Below are positions 17,737 through 25,828 of a stretch of 64,000 nt of DNA, piece after piece (the first letter of the stretch is position 1; each line of letters opens with the position of its first letter). Under the pieces are notes generated by a model. That model was given only the letters and a program-made list of their open reading frames with translations. It did no database searches and was not told where the DNA came from. The position numbers and the translations under genes are program-made. Origin of the DNA: Ruegeria sp. 6PALISEP08 (GTDB lineage: Bacteria; Pseudomonadota; Alphaproteobacteria; Rhodobacterales; Rhodobacteraceae); the NCBI RefSeq assembly GCF_001238295.1, contig NZ_LGXZ01000002.1:411068-475067 (forward strand). Direction: 5' to 3'.

Positions 17737-19089
17737 ATGCTCACGTTCGAACATCTGAAAACGCAGGTATCCGAGGGATCGGTGGACACGGTTTTGGTCT
17801 GCATGGTCGATATGCAGGGCCGTTTGATGGGCAAACGCTTTCACGCAGGCCATTTCGTGGCCAGCGCGTGGGAAGAGACACATTGCTGCAACTATCTGTT
17901 GGCCACTGATCTGGAAATGGCGACGCCCGACGGTTATGCCTCCACCAGTTGGGAGCGCGGCTATGGTGACTATGTCATGAAACCCGACCTTGATACGTTG
18001 CGCCCGGTTCCATGGCTTGAGGGCACGGTCATGGTAATGTGCGATGTGCTGGATCACCATACGCATGAAGAGGTGCCACACGCACCGCGTTCGATCCTGA
18101 AAAAACAGGTCAACCGCTTGAAAGCCATGGGCTACGACGCGATGACCGCGACGGAATTGGAGTTTTTCCTGTTCGAGAAGAGCTTTGACCAGATCCGCAA
18201 GGAAGGCTTCCGCGATCTGGAACCGATCTCGGGCTACAACGAAGACTATCACATTCTTCAAACCACCAAAGAAGAGCATGTGATGCGCCCGATCCGGAAT
18301 CACCTGTGGGACGCGGGCATACCGGTTGAGAACTCGAAGGGCGAGGCCGAAACCGGACAGGAAGAGCTGAACATCAAATACGCCGCGGCAATGGATACCG
18401 CCGAGTATCACTCGATCGCAAAAAACGCGATCAAGGAGATTGCATGGCAGCACGGCCATGCCGCGACTTTCCTGCCAAAATGGCACCATGATAAGGTGGG
18501 CAGCTCGTCCCATGTGCATCAGTCACTGTGGGCCGATGGCACGCCTGCGTTCTATGACGCGGACGACGCATTGGGCATGTCAGGGCTGATGAAAAGCTAC
18601 ATGGCCGGTCTGCTGAAATACGCCCCTGATTATACCTGCTTCATGGCGCCCTACATCAACAGCTACAAACGCTTCATGAAGGGCACCTTTGCACCGACGC
18701 GGATCATCTGGTCGGTCGACAACCGCACTGCCGGGTTCCGCCTATGTGGGGATGGCACCAAGGCGGTTCGGGTCGAGTGCCGGATTCCAGGTTCGGACAT
18801 GAACCCCTATCTGGCGATGGCCGGAATGCTGGCTGCTGGGATTGCAGGGATCGAGGAAGGGCTGGAGTTGCAGCCGCCCACCACCGGCGACGTCTATCAG
18901 GGCGAGACCGGCATGATCCCCGGCAACCTGCGTGCGGCACGGGATGCGCTGCATGGCTCGACCATGTTACGGGCGGCCATGGGCGATGACGTTGTCGATC
19001 ACTACGCCCGCGCCGCCGAGGTCGAGATCGAAGAGTTCGAGCGTGTGGTGACCGATTGGGAAGTTGCTCGCGGGTTTGAACGGGCTTGA
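17737..19089 (+). CDS. Glutamine-synthetase-family gamma-glutamyl ligase
   Basis: ATP-dependent ligase of the glutamine synthetase superfamily, 450 residues. It keeps the metal-ligand ELEFFLFE strand (about 139-146), AETGQEELNIKY, the HKVGSSSHVHQSL segment equivalent to the catalytic GSGMHxHxS loop, NSYKRF and the arginine-rich NRTAGFRLCG and VECRIPGSDMNPYL segments. The start at 17737 follows AAAGG by 6 nt. Relatives include gamma-glutamylputrescine synthetase and gamma-glutamylethanolamide synthetase rather than GlnA itself. In this cluster it may glutamylate an imported amine or amino alcohol before oxidation; the substrate is inferred, not seen. Confidence 0.85.
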   Translation: MLTFEHLKTQVSEGSVDTVLVCMVDMQGRLMGKRFHAGHFVASAWEETHCCNYLLATDLEMATPDGYASTSWERGYGDYVMKPDLDTLRPVPWLEGTVMVMCDVLDHHTHEEVPHAPRSILKKQVNRLKAMGYDAMTATELEFFLFEKSFDQIRKEGFRDLEPISGYNEDYHILQTTKEEHVMRPIRNHLWDAGIPVENSKGEAETGQEELNIKYAAAMDTAEYHSIAKNAIKEIAWQHGHAATFLPKWHHDKVGSSSHVHQSLWADGTPAFYDADDALGMSGLMKSYMAGLLKYAPDYTCFMAPYINSYKRFMKGTFAPTRIIWSVDNRTAGFRLCGDGTKAVRVECRIPGSDMNPYLAMAGMLAAGIAGIEEGLELQPPTTGDVYQGETGMIPGNLRAARDALHGSTMLRAAMGDDVVDHYARAAEVEIEEFERVVTDWEVARGFERA

Positions 19090-19101
19090 GGTCGGGCCAG
19101 G

Positions 19102-19149
19102 TTGGGGGCTCTGCCCCCAGACCCCCGAGATATTTTTGGCCAGATGAAG
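19102..19149 (+). repeat. GC-rich extragenic repeat of Rhodobacteraceae type
   Basis: The gap between the ligase and the aldehyde dehydrogenase contains GGGGGCTCTGCCCCC (a short hairpin), then ACCCCCGAGATATTTTTGG and CCAGATGAAG. I recognise this order (GC hairpin, ATATTT-GG, CCAGATGAAG) as a motif scattered between genes in many Rhodobacteraceae genomes. It occurs once in this window and may act in mRNA processing or termination. Confidence 0.6.
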
Positions 19150-19183
19150 CAGGGATCCTGTTTCTTTCGGAAATGGAGTGGAT

Positions 19184-20566
19184 ATGGGGCAGATGTTGAA
19201 ATGTGTCTCACCGATCGATGGATCGGTTTTTGCGGAACGAGAAGTGTTGTCTCGGGACGCGGCGTTTGAGGTTGCAGGCCGGGCGCGCGCCGCTCAGGCA
19301 GATTGGGCCGCGCGGCCCCTGCAGGAGCGGATTGATCTTGTCATGGCGGGCGTGGCTGCTGTTGGCGCGATGAATGACGAGATCGTACCCGAGCTGGCGC
19401 ATATGATGGGCCGCCCGGTGCGCTATGGCGGTGAGTTTGGTGGTTTCAACGAGCGCGCCAGCCATATGGCCGAAATCGCTGAGGCTTCTCTGGTTGATAT
19501 CGCGGTGGGCGAAGATGAGACGTTCAAGCGTTACATCAAGCGCATTCCGCATGGGGTGGTGTTTGTCGTGGCACCGTGGAACTACCCCTATATGACCGCC
19601 ATAAACACGGTCGCACCGGCGCTGATCGCGGGGAATACTGTGATCCTGAAACATGCCACGCAGACGCTGCTGGTGGGTCAGCGTATGGCACAGGCGTTCC
19701 ATTCGGCAGGTGTGCCTGAGGACGTGTTTCAGAACGTGTTCCTGAGCCATGACGTCACCAATGAACTGATTGCGGGCAATGCGTTTGATTTTGTGAACTT
19801 CACCGGCTCGGTCGGCGGTGGCCAGGCTATGGAACGTGCGGCGGCTGGTACGTTTACCGGCGTAGGCACCGAGCTGGGTGGCAAAGACCCGGGTTATGTC
19901 ATGGAGGACGCGGATCTGGACGCAGCCGTCGATACGTTGATCGACGGAGCAATGTTCAACTCGGGTCAGTGTTGCTGTGGGATCGAGCGCATTTACGTCC
20001 ACGAAAGCCTATTCGATGATTTTGTCGCCAAGGCAGTTGAGATTGTAAACAGCTACAAGTTGGGCAATCCGCTGAATTCCGAGACGACGATTGGTCCGAT
20101 GGCAAATGTACGTTTTGCCAAAGAAGTGCGCGCGCAGATTGCCGAAGCTGTTGAGGCCGGTGCGGTCGCACATATCGACACCTTTGCTGAAGACGATGGT
20201 GGCGCCTACCTGACGCCACAGATTCTGACCAATGTGACCCATGACATGCGGGTGATGCGGGATGAGAGCTTTGGGCCGGTTGTGGGCATCAGGAAAGTGT
20301 CTTCGGATGAAGAAGCCATTCAACTGATGAATGACAGCGAGTTTGGCCTGACCGCCAGCCTGTGGACCCGCGATGTGGATCGTGCGGCGCGGGTGGGCGA
20401 TCAGATCGAGACCGGCACTGTATTCATGAATCGGGCGGATTATCTAGACCCTGGTCTGTGCTGGACCGGCTGCAAGAACACCGGGCGCGGCGGCGGCCTT
20501 TCGGTCATTGGCTATCACAACCTAACCCGTCCCAAATCCTATCACCTGAAGAAGGTCACGGGCTAA
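19184..20566 (+). CDS. Aldehyde dehydrogenase family protein
   Basis: NAD(P)-dependent aldehyde dehydrogenase of 460 residues. Motifs: VVAPWNYPYMTAIN near 130, FTGSVGGG (coenzyme loop) near 209, ELGGKDPGYV with the general-base glutamate near 231, and the catalytic cysteine in NSGQCCCG near 262. The start at 19184 has GGAG just upstream; ATGs occur also at 19193. Placed between a gamma-glutamyl ligase and an iron alcohol dehydrogenase, it probably oxidises an aldehyde (perhaps gamma-glutamylated) to its acid. Confidence 0.9.
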   Translation: MGQMLKCVSPIDGSVFAEREVLSRDAAFEVAGRARAAQADWAARPLQERIDLVMAGVAAVGAMNDEIVPELAHMMGRPVRYGGEFGGFNERASHMAEIAEASLVDIAVGEDETFKRYIKRIPHGVVFVVAPWNYPYMTAINTVAPALIAGNTVILKHATQTLLVGQRMAQAFHSAGVPEDVFQNVFLSHDVTNELIAGNAFDFVNFTGSVGGGQAMERAAAGTFTGVGTELGGKDPGYVMEDADLDAAVDTLIDGAMFNSGQCCCGIERIYVHESLFDDFVAKAVEIVNSYKLGNPLNSETTIGPMANVRFAKEVRAQIAEAVEAGAVAHIDTFAEDDGGAYLTPQILTNVTHDMRVMRDESFGPVVGIRKVSSDEEAIQLMNDSEFGLTASLWTRDVDRAARVGDQIETGTVFMNRADYLDPGLCWTGCKNTGRGGGLSVIGYHNLTRPKSYHLKKVTG

Positions 20567-20634
20567 GGACGATGGTCTGCTCGGGTTTGACCCCCTCCCC
20601 CCAAGCAGACCTCAAATCACAAAGGAAACCTGAC

Positions 20635-21780
20635 ATGTCACTTGTTGGAAACTGGTCCTATCCGACCGCAATCAAATTCGGCGCCGGACGCATCAAGGAA
20701 CTGCCTGAAGCCTGCGCTGCCGCCGGGATGAAAAAACCCCTGCTTGTCACGGACAAGGGGCTTGCCGATCTGCCGATCACCGCCGCAACCTTGGACATCA
20801 TGGAGGCCGCAGGACTGGGTCGTGGGCTATTCAGCAATGTGGATCCCAACCCGAACGAAAAGAACCTCGACGCCGGGGTTGCTGCCTACAATGCGGGCGG
20901 CCATGACGGTGTGATCGCTTTTGGCGGAGGCTCGGGGTTGGATCTGGGCAAGATGGTCGCCTTCATGGCGGGTCAGACTCGGCCCGTATGGGATTTTGAG
21001 GATATCGGCGACTGGTGGACCCGCGCAGACGCGGAAGTGATCGCGCCGATCATCGCAGTGCCGACCACCGCCGGGACGGGATCGGAAGTTGGGCGTGCCA
21101 GTGTCATCACCAACTCGGAAACCCACGCGAAGAAGATCATTTTCCACCCCAAGGTTCTTCCAACCGTAGTGATCTGCGACCCTGAACTCACTGTCGGGAT
21201 GCCCAAGTTCATCACCGCAGGCACGGGTCTCGACGCCTTTGCTCACTGCGTCGAGGCATATTCCAGCCCGCACTATCACCCGATGAGCCAGGGCATTGCG
21301 CTGGAAGGGATGCGGCTGGTGAAAGAATATCTGCCGCGCGCCTATGCCAACGGCACCGATATCGAGGCCCGCGCCCAGATGATGAGCGCAGCAGCCATGG
21401 GCGCGACGGCCTTCCAGAAAGGGCTAGGTGCCATCCACGCGATGAGCCACCCGATCGGGGCAGTGTTCAACACTCACCACGGTACCACCAACGCGGTTTG
21501 TATGCCTGCTGTGCTGGAGTTCAACGCCCCTGCCATCGCCGACCGGTTCCAGCAGGCCGCGTCTTATCTGGGCATTGATGGTGGCTTTGACGGCTTCCGT
21601 GCCTTTGTGCAGGAGTTCAACGACAGCCTCGGCATCCCGCGCACCCTGTCCGACTTGGGTGTGACCGAGGCCGCAATCCCCGAACTGGTCGAAGGCGCGA
21701 TCATCGATCCCTCTTGCGGGGGCAACCCGATAGAGTTGACGAAAGAAAATCTGACGCAGCTGTTCAAGGCCGCGCTTTAA
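20635..21780 (+). CDS. Iron-containing alcohol dehydrogenase
   Basis: Group III metal-dependent alcohol dehydrogenase, 381 residues, with GGGSGLDLGKMVAF (about 96-109), PTTAGTGSEVGRASVI (about 142-157) and the metal-binding histidines in DAFAHCVEAY, GAIHAMSHPIGAVFNTHHGTT. The start at 20635 follows AAAGGAAACC; the longer frame from 20362 runs antiframe through the aldehyde dehydrogenase and is rejected. Together with the upstream dehydrogenase it provides a two-step alcohol-to-acid oxidation. It ends at a strong terminator. Confidence 0.92.
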   Translation: MSLVGNWSYPTAIKFGAGRIKELPEACAAAGMKKPLLVTDKGLADLPITAATLDIMEAAGLGRGLFSNVDPNPNEKNLDAGVAAYNAGGHDGVIAFGGGSGLDLGKMVAFMAGQTRPVWDFEDIGDWWTRADAEVIAPIIAVPTTAGTGSEVGRASVITNSETHAKKIIFHPKVLPTVVICDPELTVGMPKFITAGTGLDAFAHCVEAYSSPHYHPMSQGIALEGMRLVKEYLPRAYANGTDIEARAQMMSAAAMGATAFQKGLGAIHAMSHPIGAVFNTHHGTTNAVCMPAVLEFNAPAIADRFQQAASYLGIDGGFDGFRAFVQEFNDSLGIPRTLSDLGVTEAAIPELVEGAIIDPSCGGNPIELTKENLTQLFKAAL

Positions 21781-21784
21781 AACC

Positions 21785-21815
21785 AAAGGGCCCGGCAAAA
21801 CCTGCCGGGCCCTTT
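21785..21815. terminator. Bidirectional intrinsic terminator
   Basis: A perfect 13-bp stem (AAAGGGCCCGGCA / TGCCGGGCCCTTT) with loop AAACC lies between the convergent alcohol dehydrogenase and HlyD genes, with A residues on one side and T residues on the other. Confidence 0.9.
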
Positions 21816-21838
21816 GCGTTTGGATTGCCAAGACCGGA

Positions 21839-23071
21839 TCAATGCCCGGTCAGCACCAAAGTGTTCACCGGCATCAGGATCAAACGCAGGCGCAGACCTG
21901 CGGCGTGAACCACACCGATTGTGTCCACCACATGCAAGAACGCAGCCTCCCAAAAGCCCAGATCCTCGTACTCTAGCCGCTCGTGGTTATCGGTGTAGAC
22001 ATTGGCCAGACAGTTGCTGCCCGGAAGAATGTCATCGGCCATACCTTTGTATAGCGGCTCCACATAGACCAGGATCGAACCGGGTTGGTTGTTGGTTTGC
22101 ACATCGCGCAGCTCGTCCGACGGGCGGATCTGTCCCGATGGGATCACATCCTGCACCTCGACCACCACCGTGGGGATTACCGTGAACGGCTTGGTCATGC
22201 AGCCCAACTCTCCGATCATGCCCGGTTTGATGACCTGAGCGGACAGTTGGTTGAACGCAGCCTGGAACCGGTCATGTCCGGTATGTGACGGCACCAGAAT
22301 ACCGGCAGGGCGCAACAATGGGCTTACATAATCGCCGACCTGTAAGCTAAACTGTTCGACCCGTCCGGTAACACCAGCGAGAATAACTGTTTTGTCCAAC
22401 TCGGTCTGCGCGGCGTCCAGTTGCGCAATCGCACTGGCCAGTTGGGCAGGGATCAGCTCTTCGATCTGCTGCTCAACTGCTGCACGTTTGGCTTCAGCCG
22501 CGACAACCTGCGCCTCACGCTCGGCGACAAGATTTTCCAACCTATCAATCTCGGCCAGCCGCACAGCGCTCGAACCTTCGTCGCGCAAGGTTGTGTTGCG
22601 TTCCAGATCCTCGAGAGACTGCGCAAGGGCGGCCTTCGCGCCAGCGATTCCTGCGTCAGCCTCTGCCAGGTCGGTTTCGGCAACTTTAAGCGAGGCCTGC
22701 ACCTGCGCTATCTGTGCATTTGCCGCCTGAACCTGCGCGGTTTGGCTGAAATCCTCGATCCGGAATATCGGCTGACCCGCCGTGACCAGTTGGTTGTTCT
22801 TGACGAAAACCTCTGAAACACGCCCGCCCAGCTGTGGCAGGATCGTGACGGTACGGAAATAGGACGCGGCCGTTTTGCTGGCCGGGTGGAAATAAAACAG
22901 CGTGGTGATCACGGTCAGCGCCAGAATGGCGCATGTCGTCAGGCCCCAACGCAGTTCGTACCACATGGTAAACAAGGTGATTTCGTGACCTATACGTTTG
23001 CCCTGTACAAACCGGCGGAACAAATAATCGGGCAGCACCGTAATCAAGGCGCAGAGCATGGTCTCGATCAT
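21839..23071 (-). CDS. HlyD family membrane-fusion (periplasmic adaptor) protein
   Basis: Adaptor of 410 residues with one N-terminal membrane helix (about 43-62), a lipoyl-like beta segment PQLGGRVSEVFVKNNQLV, a long alanine/glutamate-rich coiled coil (about 110-215) and a second lipoyl half TGRVEQFSLQVGDYV. It resembles the YibH/EmrA branch. It shares an ATGA overlap with the small membrane protein upstream. No ABC or MFS partner is adjacent, so the exported substrate is unknown; such two-gene units (adaptor plus small membrane protein) are common as stand-alone systems. Confidence 0.88.
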   Translation of the reverse strand: MIETMLCALITVLPDYLFRRFVQGKRIGHEITLFTMWYELRWGLTTCAILALTVITTLFYFHPASKTAASYFRTVTILPQLGGRVSEVFVKNNQLVTAGQPIFRIEDFSQTAQVQAANAQIAQVQASLKVAETDLAEADAGIAGAKAALAQSLEDLERNTTLRDEGSSAVRLAEIDRLENLVAEREAQVVAAEAKRAAVEQQIEELIPAQLASAIAQLDAAQTELDKTVILAGVTGRVEQFSLQVGDYVSPLLRPAGILVPSHTGHDRFQAAFNQLSAQVIKPGMIGELGCMTKPFTVIPTVVVEVQDVIPSGQIRPSDELRDVQTNNQPGSILVYVEPLYKGMADDILPGSNCLANVYTDNHERLEYEDLGFWEAAFLHVVDTIGVVHAAGLRLRLILMPVNTLVLTGH

Positions 23072-23496
23072 TTGCTGTGCTCCTGCGCTTCACCAGCTTC
23101 TCTAACGGACGCTGCCGGTGCGGCTGCCTCAGGCAACGGTTCCGGCGCCTGAACCCGACCAAGAGAACGAATGGCATCAGCAATGTTTCTGAGCGGTGTG
23201 GCAAAGTCCGGAAACTGAAACCCTGCGACCAGTATGGCGGCAACCCAGAACAGTCCATTATGCGTAAACAGCGCAAGCAGCGCCAAAATACCCACCAATT
23301 GAAATTGCGGGTGGTTGTTTTCATGGGCCATTTTTTCCGGCACGGAATGGAGCGTCAGGTACCCAACGCCAATCAACACCACCAGAACGACAAAAAAGAC
23401 GATCATGGCTGAAAAAAGGTAGTCGCTTCCATCAGCTGCGACAACGTATCGGGGAATATGCCCTGTAGCCATTGGATGAAGGTCTGCTGCAGTCAC
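23068..23496 (-). CDS. Small inner-membrane protein coupled to HlyD adaptor
   Basis: A 142-residue protein with two or three hydrophobic segments (about 27-48, 68-95) and an alanine/proline/glutamate-rich cytoplasmic tail. Its stop overlaps the HlyD start (ATGA), so the two are made together. It resembles the small companion proteins encoded beside YibH/YiaV-type adaptors, but I recognise no named domain. Start uncertain; an internal ATG exists at residue 9. Confidence 0.65.
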   Translation of the reverse strand: MTAADLHPMATGHIPRYVVAADGSDYLFSAMIVFFVVLVVLIGVGYLTLHSVPEKMAHENNHPQFQLVGILALLALFTHNGLFWVAAILVAGFQFPDFATPLRNIADAIRSLGRVQAPEPLPEAAAPAASVREAGEAQEHSK

Positions 23497-23658
23497 CTTA
23501 CCCTCCTTTATATTTTGATACTTCTTTGACCGGGTTGAAGCGTAAATTCAAGGCTGCTTATAGTCTTGAAAGACAAACGCAAAACGAATGAAAGACTCAC
23601 AGACCAATATGCAATTCCAGAATACTTCGCCGCATCCCGTCCGAGGCGCCCGCAAACC

Positions 23659-24732
23659 ATGATTGATTTTCTGATCATCGGTGGTGGCATCGCCGGTCTC
23701 AGCGCTGGCGCGCGCCTGTCGCAGCATGGAACCGTGATGGTGCTCGAGGCCGAGGACGCCCTGGGCTATCACGCATCCGGCCGATCTGCTGCACTGTTTG
23801 AAGAAAACTATGGATCGCCTTCGGTTGTCGCTCTGAACAAGGCAGGCGCTGCCTTCCTGCATTCGCAGAACGGAGGTTATCTGACTCCGCGCGGATTGAT
23901 GTTGGTCGGCGCGCGAGATCAGTCAGACCTGTTTGCTGCTGATTGCAGGGACTTGAACATGGCGCAAATATCGACAGTTGACGCCATTGCACGTGTTCCG
24001 ATCCTGAACTCCCAGCAGGTGGGCTTTACGGCTGTCAGCGAAACCGCTTTTGACATCGATACAGATCGTTTGTTGCAGGATTTTGCCCGAACCATTCGGC
24101 AGAATGGCGGGACGATTTCGACCAAACACAGGGTCACTGCCATCCGCAAAGACCTGCATTGGATCGTCACCGCCGGTCAGAGTTTTGAGGCCCATAACCT
24201 GGTCAACGCCGCCGGCGCGTGGGTGGACGAAATCGCCGGTCTTGCGGGGCTTCCGCCCATCGGTATTACCCCGCGCCGCCGGTCCATGGCGCGATTGCCC
24301 GCCCCAGGTGGCCATGATGTTTCCGTTTGGCCCATGATGCTGGGTGTGGGTGAAACATGGTACGCTAAACCCGATGCCGGGAAACTTCTGGTCTCGCCAT
24401 CCGAGGCCGACCCTGTTCCTCCTCAGGATGCTTATGCGGACGATATGGTGCTGGCAGAAGGTCTGGCGCGGTATGAGGCATTGATGATCGAAAAGGTCAC
24501 ACGGGTCGAAACAAACTGGGCCGGGTTGCGCAGTTTTGCGCCAGACGGAACTTTGGTACTTGGAAGAGACCCTCAGGACCCTTCATTCATATGGAGCGCT
24601 GGACAAGGTGGCTATGGCTTTCAAACCGCGCCTGCAGCGTCTCAGTTGCTTTGCGATCTGGTTACAGGAGCTCCTCCTGCCCTTGACGCTGGGATTGTTG
24701 CCATGTTGACCCCAGAAAGGTTGAAGCAATGA
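23659..24732 (+). CDS. FAD-dependent oxidoreductase (D-amino-acid oxidase/glycine oxidase fold)
   Basis: Flavoprotein of 357 residues with the Rossmann FAD motif FLIIGGGIAGLSAGARLSQ at residues 4-22, a second FAD contact GRSAALFEENYG and the C-terminal WSAGQGGYGFQTAPA segment typical of the DAO family. The ATG at 23659 begins directly before the Rossmann motif; the longer frame from 23566 adds a charged leader and is unlikely. It overlaps the DUF938 gene by four bases. Likely oxidises an amine or amino acid; substrate unknown. Confidence 0.88.
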   Translation: MIDFLIIGGGIAGLSAGARLSQHGTVMVLEAEDALGYHASGRSAALFEENYGSPSVVALNKAGAAFLHSQNGGYLTPRGLMLVGARDQSDLFAADCRDLNMAQISTVDAIARVPILNSQQVGFTAVSETAFDIDTDRLLQDFARTIRQNGGTISTKHRVTAIRKDLHWIVTAGQSFEAHNLVNAAGAWVDEIAGLAGLPPIGITPRRRSMARLPAPGGHDVSVWPMMLGVGETWYAKPDAGKLLVSPSEADPVPPQDAYADDMVLAEGLARYEALMIEKVTRVETNWAGLRSFAPDGTLVLGRDPQDPSFIWSAGQGGYGFQTAPAASQLLCDLVTGAPPALDAGIVAMLTPERLKQ

Positions 24733-25382
24733 TCAAACGCAGACTTCCCTCCTCTGCCAGCGTTGCCAATTCGGCTGAAGATGGCAAACTGGTGGCCCCG
24801 GCGGCATCGCGAAACTCCGACGCCTTGTGCGCATTGCTGCGTGACTGGGCTCCGTCCCAGGGACAGGCGTTAGAGATTGCCAGCGGTACCGGTCAGCATA
24901 TCGCGGCCTTCGCGGACCTGTTGCCCGGCCTCCAGTGGCAGCCGACGGAAATTGACTCGGAACGGCGTGCCAGTATCGACGCCTACACGCGCGATTTACC
25001 GAACGTCGCGCGTGCCCGAGAACTGGATGCCACAACCGCAGGCTGGCATGTCCGGTTCCCCGAACAAAACATGATCTTGTTGATCAATCTGATACACTTG
25101 ATCAGCTGGCAGGAAACGCGAACCATCATCGCCGAGACTGCCAAAGTGCTAAGGCCATCCGGTCGATTTGTCTTATACGGACCATTCAAGCGCTCGGGCC
25201 AGCTTACAAGCGAAGGCGACAAGAGATTTCACGAAGCTCTCACCCAGCAAGATCCGGACATAGGCTACAAAGACGACACAGATATGATTGCCCTGTTTGA
25301 GGATGTCGACCTGACGGTACTGAACACGGTCGATATGCCCGCCAACAATCTTGCATTCATCACATCGCGACCAGCGACCTGA
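24729..25382 (+). CDS. DUF938 family protein (SAM-methyltransferase-like)
   Basis: Protein of 217 residues matching the DUF938 pattern: APAASRNSDALCALL, LEIASGTGQHIAAFA (the SAM-binding glycine loop, about 48-62), WQPTEID and LINLIHLISW. Fold is a class I methyltransferase; the biochemical role of the family is not established to my knowledge. It is coupled by an ATGA overlap to the FAD oxidoreductase, so they may act on related small molecules. Confidence 0.85.
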   Translation: MIKRRLPSSASVANSAEDGKLVAPAASRNSDALCALLRDWAPSQGQALEIASGTGQHIAAFADLLPGLQWQPTEIDSERRASIDAYTRDLPNVARARELDATTAGWHVRFPEQNMILLINLIHLISWQETRTIIAETAKVLRPSGRFVLYGPFKRSGQLTSEGDKRFHEALTQQDPDIGYKDDTDMIALFEDVDLTVLNTVDMPANNLAFITSRPAT

Positions 25383-25450
25383 TCGAGATCAAAGTCAGAT
25401 CCCTGCTTCTTACCTCATATTCCATTTGCGAAATGTGAAAGGCAGCAGAC

Positions 25451-25786
25451 ATGCACTGGCAAGAAAAGCTCTCGGCAACCCGCAAGAGCCTCCGTAATCT
25501 CAACGGATCCATCCCGGACGCAACGCGCGCGTTCGGCGCGCTAGGGAAGGCCGTGAAAGAGGGCGGAACGCTCGACTACAAAACAAAGGAATTCATCGCT
25601 TTGGGCATGTCGGTCACACTCCGATGCGAGCCCTGTATCACCTTACACACAGAAGCCCTGATCAAAGCAGGTGCGACGAGAGATGAGGTTTCGGACGTAT
25701 TGGCCATGGCCGTTCAGATGGGTGGTGGACCAGCCATGATGTACGCGGCCAAAGCGCTGGAGTGTTTTGACGAACTGTCCGCCTAA
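25451..25786 (+). CDS. Carboxymuconolactone decarboxylase/AhpD family protein
   Basis: A 111-residue all-helical protein with the family motif SVTLRCEPCITLHTEALIKAG (about residues 54-74), including the CxxC pair and nearby histidine of AhpD-like peroxidase or thiol-disulphide proteins. It is followed by a strong bidirectional terminator. The true role (alkylhydroperoxidase-like reductase versus decarboxylase) is not determinable; AhpD-like is favoured because of the intact CxxC. Confidence 0.88.
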   Translation: MHWQEKLSATRKSLRNLNGSIPDATRAFGALGKAVKEGGTLDYKTKEFIALGMSVTLRCEPCITLHTEALIKAGATRDEVSDVLAMAVQMGGGPAMMYAAKALECFDELSA

Positions 25787-25794
25787 CCAACAGA

Positions 25795-25822
25795 AAAGGC
25801 CCCGGAAATTTCCGGGGCCTTT
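25795..25822. terminator. Bidirectional intrinsic terminator
   Basis: A 28-base perfect palindrome (AAAGGCCCCGGAAA and its complement) sits between two convergent stops, flanked by A-rich and T-rich ends. Confidence 0.9.
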
Positions 25823-25828
25823 CTTTGA

